In this document: positions 44,501-55,241 of the stretch, in pieces | How the letters are laid out: every line of letters starts with the position of its first letter | How positions within the stretch are numbered: the first letter of the stretch is position 1 | Assembly (NCBI GenBank): GCA_905221605.1 | Contig: CAJNDS010002306.1 | Location: forward strand, 366,501 to 430,500 | Source of the DNA: Symbiodinium natans | Lineage: Eukaryota; Sar; Dinophyceae; Suessiales; Symbiodiniaceae | Direction: 5' to 3' | Length of the DNA: 64,000 nucleotides | Made by a program: the position numbers and the translations under genes | Notes under the pieces: generated by a model | Databases searched by the model: none | What the model saw: the letters and a program-made list of their open reading frames with translations, nothing else | What the model was told of the DNA's origin: nothing

Positions 44501-47500
44501 GCGGAGCTGACCTTTGCAACAGGGCTGGGTGTGTGAGCGCAAAGTGAGTGGAAGATCTCCTTTGACATGAAGCCAGATACGGGCCCGAGACCGATTGCAG
44601 CAAGTCCCTTGAAGAAAGAAGAGGGCTTGGAAGGAAGAGAGTAGCTGCTTGAAACCGCTGCAACCCCCAACAGCCTTTCAGCTTTCACACGAAAGTTTGC
44701 TTTGAGGTACGCATTAACGACCTAGCAGCGCCCCCAGAACCGCTACATCCGCTGATGCCACCTGGCCTACCACCTCGGGCCACACAGAGCCTGGAGTGGA
44801 AGCAAAGTCTTGGGTGTTGGGGGTGCAGGCCCAGTGTATAGGCTTTGGTGCATGTGAGATCGTTTGCGTGCTTCGGGCCCCTTAGCGAAGGCCAATGGAT
44901 CGAGGGGAACACCACAAAAGGCAAACCCGATACTGGGGGGAGAGCTTGCAAGGGTCGGACAAGAGAGAAGCCTTCGTCTCACGCTGCAGCTCAGCATGTG
45001 GGTTTGCATGGTTTCGGCATTTCGAGATTCTTGTAAGGATTGCGAACGCTTCGGATGGGTTCTCAAAGTATCTCAAAGTTCTCAACCATGATTATGTATG
45101 CAAAGCCGTCAGAAGAATGCTCTTGATCCCTCGAGTGGCCTTTCAATGTCTCAGGTATGTGGAACCACTGGTGGCAATCCTAATCCTTGCCAACGGGATT
45201 ATGACACAAGGTGGCAGTTGGTGCCTTCTCAGGGCTATTGCCCGAAACATCTGGAAACACCTCCCTACACCCTGAGCCCTAAGAACCGCAAGGAACCCTA
45301 AAGAACCCTAAGCAACCCAAAAGGACCCTAAGGAACCCTAAAGAATCCTAAAAGAACTCCAAGGAACCCTAAAAGACCCTAGGGAACCCTAAGGAACCCT
45401 AAAAGAACCCCAAAAAGGACCCTAAGGAACCCTCAAAACTGAGGATCGGCTTTCAGACGGACCCGAGCTTCGAGCCATGGGAGGGCCACACGATACATCG
45501 TTTAGGGTTTAGGGTTTAGGGTTTAGGGTTTAGGGTTTAGGGTTTAGGGTTTAGGGTTTAGGGTTTAGGGTTTAGGGTTTAGGGTTTAGGGTTTAGGGTT
45601 TAGGGTTCAAAAAGAGGGTGAGCTCTGGGATGTTCCCCCCCTGGAAACTAACAGTCCTTAATCGGTACTAATAGGGGGTACTGTATGTAGTTCCTATTAA
45701 GGACTGTTAGGAAATAGGGGGTAACATCCCAAGGTGAACTTTTCACGGGTGGTTTTGGGGATCTTTGGGGCTTCCCTTGGAGCATATCTGACCAGCAACA
45801 GATTCGATGATGGCAGTTTCAAAGGACCCCCTAGCCCCATTACCCCACCGAACTCCCCACCCCTTTATACTTTCCCCTAAGCCATAAGCCCTAAGCCCTA
45901 AGCCCTAAGCCCTAAACCCTAAACCCTAAACCCTAAACCCTAAACCCTAAACCCTAAACCCTAAACCCTAAACCCTAAACCCTAAACCCTAAACCCTAAA
46001 CCCTAAACCCTAAACCCTAAACCCCCCTAAACCCTAAACCCTTGGGCCGAACAAAAAAAAGGGCAAACGGGGTATTCGAGTGCGGGTGGCGAGGCTGGGC
46101 CTACGTCGAGCTCGGCTTTGCTTGTGTTCTGCTCTTGGCACCCCGGACTTCTGGACTTTTGTGGCTTATAGGGTTTAGGGTTTAGGATTTAGGGTTTAGG
46201 GTTTAGGGTTTAGGATGCTTCTCCTACAAAGGTGCTCTCTGTCCCTTCGAAGAGTGTTGCGATGTCAAGGAAATCGCGTTGCGCGTGCACTTCCTGACTT
46301 GCAGAGGCGAGCTTGCCCCCCAAACGGCGGGTTATAACTGGTTTAGGGTTTAGGGTTTAGGGTGTGGATATCTGATATCTCGACCACGTGCAGCGGCGGA
46401 CGTCGCGATTGAAGCAGCTTCAGCTTGTCACCAGGAGGAGTTTTTTCGAACTTGCAGGTGTTGACAGTTATACTTCTATAGCTGCATGAACCTGGGACGA
46501 ACGGAAGAAGCGATGTCTCTCCTCGAAAGCCAGATGCAGGCTTCTGGCTCGGAGATGACCGGGTGTGGAATTGGCCTGGGCCTCACGGTGGGCATTCTGT
46601 TTCACGGCTATGCCGGCTATAACGCGTAAGATCTTTCAACAGAAGTGGGACCACTCGCGGACCAGAGGTTGACACATGAAGTCTCACAGTCTGTCGACTC
46701 AAGCTGCGCCCTGCCCTTTGAAAGGTTTGACGTGGTCCTCTGCGTCACGAGCATGGCGGACGTCCGAGCCACAGCTTCGAAGGTTGGAGGCTTCGAGAGG
46801 CAAGTCCTTTCTTGCAGGCACCTGCTATCTAGGAATTTCCCCAAATTGGGGAACCCCTTTTATGCCCCAAATAGAACAGAATCCCCCTTAAGGAGACCCA
46901 CCAAGAAGGGTACCACTATTTTTGGAAACTGCCATATATGGATTGATTGGTTGTGCTTTGCCCTTCACCTGGATGAAGCACCCCATTGAAGTCACTTTCG
47001 CCTTGAATGCACAGACCGGGCTTCTGCTAGGGATTGTTGGGCAAAGCTGTGTTCATCATCAAGGTTGTGTCTTCATTACATCCCTCTCGTTTCTTTAAGT
47101 CGTTACTTGTGTTTCATTGTTCTAACGTAGTTATGATTCGATAATCATTCGAATTACTCTAGGAAGTTGAGGAGTAGTGACTTTGTCTGTATTCCACTCC
47201 CCTCGTTTCGTCTCTTGTCGTTTTGGGCGGTAGAGATTTTGTCGAACCTCCTCTCGTTTCTCAAGCCCAAATGGGCTAGTCACTAATCGCGAATGGCATA
47301 AAGTTGCATTGCTGTGATGACTCGTCTCTACAGAGTTGTCGATGCTACCATTGCACGCAACATCATGCAACATCCGGTCTTGCTGAAATTTCTGAGTCGT
47401 CAGCATTGGGCATCGGAGGGTTTTTTGATCCGCTGAAGGATACCAATGGGGGGCAAGACGCCAAGACATGAGCCACACAATGCTGGAGAATGCAGCACCT

Positions 47501-49204
47501 GGTACGTGGCCTCCCTTTCACTCCACCCGCACACAAAAACTTCAACGCGTCCCAAAGGACCTGGATCCTCTGGAATCTTTTGGAATCGACAACCACACTG
47601 CCAAAATAAAAGCACGTCACCCTTTTCCAGCTTAAAACTCCCGTTGAGCCTTCAATCCAAAACCCCACAACTCCCTGGAACCCCCTAAACCCTAAACCCC
47701 CTAAACCCTAAACACTAAACCCTAAACCCACAACACCCTGGAACCCGGCAGCTCGACCCTTCTGAAGCTCCAGGTCACCGTCCAGTTTGCCAGTACCGGG
47801 CCGCCGCTGACAGACATCACAGGCCAGTGACGGGTGTTATGCCCTAAACCCTAAACCCTAAACCCTAAACCCTGGTTGGGGTTTCAGGGAGGGCTTGGAG
47901 TTCGGATTTGGGGGGTTTACGAGAAGAAGGGACCCTTAAAAAGACCCTCAAAGAGGTAGATCCCCTCGACCCCAGGTACCCCTCATATCGTAAACCCCCA
48001 TTTGGGTTCAAGTGTGGCCCAGGGCGGGTTTGGGCTGCCCCCGCTGAAACAGTCAAAAGATGCCTCTCGAAATGTCTAGGGTTTAGGGTTTAGGGTTTGG
48101 GGTTTGGGGTTTGGGGTTTGGGGTTTAGGGCAACCCAATGTTAAACACAACCCGAAAGGGCGCGAGCTCTCCCTCCTGCGGTTCTGCCGCCTCATTCGCC
48201 TGGTGCGCATCGTGTCGCATGGCCTGTGCTGAAGAGTTTATGGCTTAAGGCTTAGGGTGAGAAGCAGAAGTTCTGTGCTTCACATCCCCTCCAAGAACTG
48301 CGGATTCAACATAGGACACACTTGAAGCATCTTGAAGCTCCCGAGCCACAACTCCCTGCGGCTCCGAAACAGCCAACAGCCGGAATGCAGGGTACATGAG
48401 GGAGAGGTCGACAGCAGCGTCGTAGGCCCTTTCTTCCTCCTGTACCAAAAGCTATGTCAAAAATCAGTTGGTAGTTGGTGCTTCTGATGAGGAAAGTGTT
48501 CCGGCTCAAGTTCATGAAGGACCTGAGACTGATGGTGAAGGTGGATGATGGGGCAGAACAGGTTGCACCGCGCATAGTGCCAGTAGATGCATGCTTGTTT
48601 GGGGCGCTAGGGTCGGGCTGCAGCGTTGACAGTCGTTAGAGTGCCTTGAAGCAATAGCTGCAGCTCGAAGCTTCTGCACAAGAGCTGGATGTACACTGCA
48701 ACCGCTACGAACAACTTGTTATTGTGAGTGCGGGTACCGAGCAGGGCTTGGTCGCTGGCATTCGGACGCTGGTTCTTGCCTTCACTTTGCTCGTCTCCGT
48801 GATCTACGTGCGACCTCGACAGCATTTAGACCTGTCCATATGACTGGGGAAATGGGCGCCCTGGGGAAATGGGCGCCCTGTCGGTCCACCCAATTTTACA
48901 TGGCAGACCCTGTCAACATCAAGCACCACCGTACAAGGCTCACGCCACCACCAATAGGTTTGCGGGAGCCACCCCGAAACATGAGGTCCACAAACAGCCA
49001 TGGCCGAGTAAATTAAGACACATACCCTACAACTAGCGTGGCAGACAGCCACTCGGAACGCCGTTAAGATCTTTTCAGTGGAAGACGCCGCCAACAAGTT
49101 GTTTTCAATTGCCGAGCGTGGGCGGGGGAGGGGGGTGGAGTTGACGGAGCTCGGCTGGGAAAGACGCAGGCGCGCGAGTCCAGCGAGATACGGACCAATG
49201 TGTG

Positions 49205-49238
<34 letters not shown>

Positions 49239-52200
49239 TGTATGTATGTATGTATGTATGTATGTATGTATGTATGTATGTATGTATATATTTATGTATG
49301 TATGTATGTATATATGTATGTCTGTCTGTATGTATGTATGTATGTACTACGCTATAGACTCATTCATAGACAGTACCCTGTTTCACCACAACACATTCCA
49401 TACTGGTCACCGTAACCATGCCCCGAACCCGGCGACTCAGGATCGCAGGCTTCGCCACCATGAGCTTTGGAGGCCACCATGGCAGCTTCCAATCCCCCAA
49501 ACAGCCCCAGCAAGTAGGGTTGAGGGTGTAGGGTTTAGGGTTTAGGGTTTAGGGTTTTATGGTTTAGGGTCTAGGGTAACCAAAGTCACCTGAGGGTTTT
49601 GTGCTGGGAGGGACACAGCTCGGGCTCGCTTTTTGTCGATGCAGGCAACTTAAACCACTTCCGCATTCCCGAACCTCGGCCTCAGCGTTTGATGCCAGGT
49701 ATAACCGGCGCAACAGTGGAAGGACTCGTCTTGCAAGACTACTTCTACAACTTGCCGATGCTTCTTGCTCGCACGGAGCTTCAGCCTTTGAAGCTTGTAG
49801 CCTCCTGAACTCTTCAGCTTCAGCATTTGAAGCTTATAGCCTCCTGAAATGTTATTCCCGTAGGAAGGCGAGGCGGACGGGGGGGGGGGCCGGGGGGGCA
49901 CTACTTCTGGATAGAAGACCTGCATCAATCTGAAGAACCGTATACGGTGTCTTAGATCGCGGCACCCGTCCCTACGGACAGTAGTAGGGTAGGTTAAGAA
50001 TGCCCTCCCTGCCCCCGCTCCCCCCACCCTTCCCTTCCTAGCAAGACCAAAGAGTACCCCCATAGGCCTATATCTAGGAAGAATGAACAGACCTACATAG
50101 CCCCACACTCATGCCTCCCAGGTCCATGTTCACGGCATTCCGATGCTTCACTGGAGATTGCGTCTCTGAGAAAGGCTTGGTTCTGTCATGAGCTGGGCTT
50201 AGTTGCGACTGCTAGCCTTGGGGGCGGCGGCAGCAGCCATAAGGCTGCGAGTCGACGAGTCCTTGCGGTTAGCCCTTCGAAGGTGTTTAGGTGCGGGGTG
50301 CGGTGCACGTAGGCTGCAACAGCACGAACGGGAGCAGGTGGCTCTTGAGTTCGCCGGTGTCCTGGCCCCCCCCCCTCCCCTCGCCATTGCATGAAGAATC
50401 GCAATATGCGGTGGGGAGGGCGGGGGGGGGCAGGAGGGCGGGTGTGAAGGGGTAATTACTGCACACAACTCCTTCTGGATGTCACGGCACAGTCAGCTGC
50501 TACTTGTTGCATTTGTGGGTGGCTTCGATGGCAGCAGTCACAACCTGCTGCGCGATGGTTTCTTTGTGTTGGCTCACGATCTCGATCTGAGCAGTCGCTA
50601 CTTGTAGATAGTAGTCCTAATAGTAGTCGTTTCCGCGGACGTGGGTTTACCACATGGCAAGGTATGGCTATCGGTTTTGCCGCACGTAGTTCGCCGTAGC
50701 CTGTCAGATTCAATGTCTGCAGGGTATCCGATCACCTACTTGCTGACCGCCGAGTTCGGATGGCCGCTTCTTGGTGCAAGCACGTGCTGATGGAGTCGCA
50801 AAGCAAGCGAACAATTTGATTTGTTGGTCGGCCCCTGCACGGCTCCTTCGATTGCTTCTCGTGCCAGTGCCGAGTTCTTAAGTCGGGGTTTGTTGTGTTC
50901 AGTGGGCGGCAGGGTGGGGGCACGATCTCTCATAGATGCCCGCAAAAGAAGAGAGAGAAGGCAAGCGAACAGAGGAGCAAGAGAGAGCATCAGAGCTCTG
51001 TTTTTTCCTAAGATTTCGAGGCTCGTCGGTCACAGTTATCATGTGTCGCAGATGAAGTTGTTGCGGGGAAGATAAAAGCTGACTTGGTGCCTAGGTTCGT
51101 TGCCTGCTACATCATTAGCTACATGCTGGTCTCCATGGGCAGCGCAGCTGCAAGCAGAAGAAAAGGCGTTAGCAGGGGCGTGCTGCAGCTTTGCAAGTCG
51201 TTCTGCATACACAAGCTTCGATACCTCTCTGACTCTTTTTCGGTTACGTGCTTCGATCTGTCCACCTAGGATACTTTGCATGAATTTGCCTGGAGGCAGC
51301 TCATTGACAAGGATGGGCTGTGTCCTTGACCGATAGGTCTTCAGCTCGTGCGGAGTTGCTCCTCACACAGTCCAAACCGAGGCATTTTCAATGTGATCTT
51401 GGCTGTAACTTGGCGCTCAGTTTGTTCAGCTTGGCCGTCCATGCGACCGAAGGCAACAAGGGCGCTACAAAGCACATCGCTGGAGCTTTACATGGCTCCG
51501 TAGAACTTAGCCCCTAGTGGCAACTCCCAGCAGAAGACGATGCATCCATTCCAAACTACAATCGCCAGGATGAAAGAGTCCGTTCATGGGTGTGCGCTAT
51601 GGCAAACGACACCTGCAGTCTTGGTAAGTTCGCGCCAGTTCAGGCTTAGGAGCAACAGCTGAGGCCATCTGTAGGGACTCAAGGATCCAATCTAGCAAGC
51701 CTTCTCCCAGGCCTCGTCAGAAACCCAGCTTTGGGTCCTGAGGTGTATGTCGAAATCACGATGAAAGCAGCCAAGGCTACTTGGACCCAGCGATTAAGTG
51801 TCAATTCTCGGAATGTACTGGCATAGTGCTAGTACTTGCGCGCACTTGCCGCCGTTCCAGATGCCCCGTTGAGGTGTACGTAGGGCTTGAGGTTTAGGAG
51901 TTCAGCTTTAGGGCTTCCGGGCTAAAAACCTAACCCCACTTCCAAATCATACAGTCGCCTGAGGAGACAGAAGCGACCACTGCTGAACAGCATGCGCGCG
52001 AGTCCATCCGAATCGCCCGCACTACACGCACCTGGGATGCCAAAGTAAAGTCAAGGTCAGCCTTCCACAAGTGACCTCAAGAATGGTTCACAATTTTTGT
52101 CGCGAAATAATATAGCGAAGCCATGCAACACAATGTACATCAGTCACCCCAAGGCCCAAGAGTGAACGTACCTCAGGCTCCGCGCTTTAGAGCCGAGCGA

Positions 52201-55196
52201 GCCTCTGCAGATGTTTCCAAGCGATGTTTATGGCGGTGCCAGATGGGCCCATCCACTTCTTGCTGCTTCATGTCCTTCCTCCCTAGCGGCCTCGCCATGC
52301 CGTTTCAAGGTTAAGAGCTTAAGGATTCTGATTTAGAGGCTTCGGCCGGCTTCGGCTACGCTCTTGCACTCTTTCGACCCATGCCACATGCTTCACACAC
52401 GATGCCTACGCCCTAAAGCCCTCCAGACAGAAGTCGCTGGAGGGCAAGACTGCACAACAGGCGAGCTGCTGAAGAAGTTTGCTGCAGCCTTCAGGCTCTT
52501 CCAGGACCACTTCAGGGCTCAGGGCGCTGGGGTTATGGGGCCTTGGGGCTTAGAGTTATGGGGCTTGGGCTCGGGGTTTTATAGAGTGCTTACTTAGTGT
52601 TCACAGGAGTTACAGGACTGATTCCTATCACCATTTAGGCGCAGTCCTCGTTGCTGCCGAAACCATCCCACCTTCAGGTCCAGGCTTTTTTTGCTCCCCA
52701 TACAATCCTTTTGGGCTTCTAACCCTGTTCTCTTTGAGTTTGGACCTACTTCCGTCTCCACCTTCCGGTCAAAGCGCACCCTTCTTAGCTTGCCCGCGAT
52801 CGCATGTGGTCATAGATCCACGACTCCAGAACCGGTAGTCTTCATCCGGGGAACCGAAGTCAGTCCTCTGATTGAGAGGACCTGGAGAAAGAGGAGAGTG
52901 TGCCCTGGCCAATCCCTGGTTGAGACCAGGCATTACATGGGCTGATGCCTTTACTTTAGTGCCTTTGCTTGGGGCCCGTGTAGAGTCCGTGTAGAGGACT
53001 GTCGTGGCAGATGGGCCTTGGTTTGGGTTGTGTGGCACTTTTGCAGACATCCTCACAGTCGTGGAGGTATTGTATAAGTGTTAATCAGGAATATTGAGTT
53101 GCCCAGTAGCCAGAGAGAAGTCTTCGGAAGCACGATCCACATTGTTCTGCATTCTGATGAGGCCTTGGATTCCAGAGAAGGCGGCCGTCATTCTGGCTTC
53201 AACATGAGAACACGGACGGGCATATTCACAGACGAGCCTTGTCACTGTCGCTCTTACGGTGTTGTGGGTGCCGTGAAGGGCTAAGGGCATGGGCGTATGA
53301 AAATCGAAGTAGCAACAGGCATCCTGCTTAGCTAGGAGGCTGCAAACCCTTTGCAGTTCTTGCATTCGCACAAGCATTGGCCAACCTGCATGTTATCTTC
53401 ACCTTGCTTAGCCAATTCTGCCAAAAGGCCAGGCCGTCGTTGGAATCATCATTCGTTCTGGACCACGCACTCAAGTCCTGCTCAAGATGCTGTCAAGATG
53501 TCTCAGGATGATGTCCACGACGGCATTGCTCCAAACTCAGTTCATGTTTTACTTTTTTTGTTCTTTCTAGAAATTCATGTGAGATTCAGAGAGCACGGCT
53601 TTCGTGAAAGGAGAGTTGCTTGTTGACTTGGAGCCGTGTAGTGCTGCGCTGGACCTTTCACAGAGAATTGCCAGAAAGCCGGGCTCAAAACAGAGGTCCT
53701 GAAGTTCTCGCCTTTGAGTTTGCATCTGCATATCTCCTCCTGAATCTTGTTGCATGTGCCAAAGCATGCCTAACCATACTGGGAACTAGGTCGAGGAACT
53801 CCGCACAACGTACAGCAGGGTCAATCAAGAGCCTCCTCAGGCGATCACGAAGGAACTTTTCCTGCTGGTTATCCAGGATCGAGGCCTGGTGAACTCCAGA
53901 ACTCCAACAGACCGCCTTTGGTTTAGCCGTAGACATGGTTGTAGGTGTAGTGGCCTGCTCATACTATGAAGTTCTCTTCTCCATAGCAAGCGCAATAGCC
54001 ATAATATCCATCTGTTAAAAATCAACAGTAAGAATTATAACAATGACAATGCGGATGATGGCTCAGGAACCAGGCCTCCCAAAAGGGAACTTTTAAAGCT
54101 TAGAATGACCCAGGTAGTTCTGCGTGACAGAACGCGCATGGCGCAAACAGGTCGTAGCTCTGCGTATTGGAGATGGGGGTCAAATGAATCTTCCCCCGTT
54201 CACCCCATCAGTGAAGTGATCGAAACTGTACATCTTTCGAACATGAACGTCCCTTCTTAGATTGCTGCGCTTCTTGAAGGTAACGGCCTTGGTTTTGGTA
54301 TCGTACCTGTATCAAAAAAGGGCGGCTGCATACCGGAGGTGTCCAGCAACTCATGGACGAGCTGGACCTACCCCCTGACCGTGCCAACCTCTTCGAGGTA
54401 GGACTTGATCTTGAACTTCAGGGCTTGATTCAAAGGGGGTTTGGGGCAACGAGACCTTCCTGACATTCATTTCATCAAAATCGCTGTGCCACCTTGCTGC
54501 CCAGCACCTAAAAATACCCATAGCGAAGTTGGGTGGTAATGCCACTGGCCTACCGCTAGCCTGCCCATTCGCAGGTACTCCCCCAAATATCACCACTACC
54601 TTTCCATGGCAAGACCAGTAGCATGAGCGATCCGATTGCCTCATCTAGAATCCCTTAGGTGATAGTGTCATCCCGAGATAGAGAAAGGTTCTCAGATACA
54701 AGCTACCGAGTCCACCCAAGGTGATCGACGCCGATGGTAGCGGGACCCTTCACATCACTGAGCTGGTTCAGGCTTTTCTGCCATCCCCGAAAGTGATGAA
54801 AGATGATTAAAGCCTTTGTACTAGTACATGTCTTTTGTCTGATTCTTCGATTGTGCGTGATTGCGCGTAAGCACCGTCCAACGACTTCAGCAGGATGTTT
54901 TGCCTGAGAGAACTGGGAACATGAGAGTTCGATGTTGAGTACCGACAACACCAGCCTGACTATGTGTGGAAGCTTCAAGCTCTGCTGCAGTTTCCAACCG
55001 TAAACACACCTTGAAGCTTTCAGGGCCTGCTGAAGATCCGGGGTGAGATCAACAAATCCGACACTGTCGCAGCACTTCTGGCAGCGAAAGCTGTGCAGAG
55101 TATGGTACTAGACGCTTGTGCCGCACGTTTGGGTTGGATCACTTACTGGTAGGGCTTTGGCGCTTTTGACATTTCTGAGTGTGCTCGGGCATTATG

Positions 55197-55241
<45 letters not shown>

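Larger units (their letters stand above)
45485..46093 (+). other. Channel B intron carrying converging telomeric arrays
   Basis: A 609-nt GC-AG intron. In order: 16 nt of unique sequence, about 15 TTTAGGG units (45501-45607), a family II MITE (45626-45731), about 150 nt of unique sequence, about 20 CCCTAAA units (45884-46043), then 50 nt to the acceptor. The matching intron of copy A has only a single TTTAGGG next to its donor and a family I MITE. Confidence 0.85.

Noticed and set aside
45501-46043. A chromosome end
   Set aside because: The arrays are short, internal, in both orientations and flanked by coding exons in phase, so they are interstitial.
47761-47822. Possible S3-S4 loop exon (FASTGPPLTDITG)
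   Set aside because: It lies at the right place in copy B but lacks a counterpart in copy A and has no clear splice pair.
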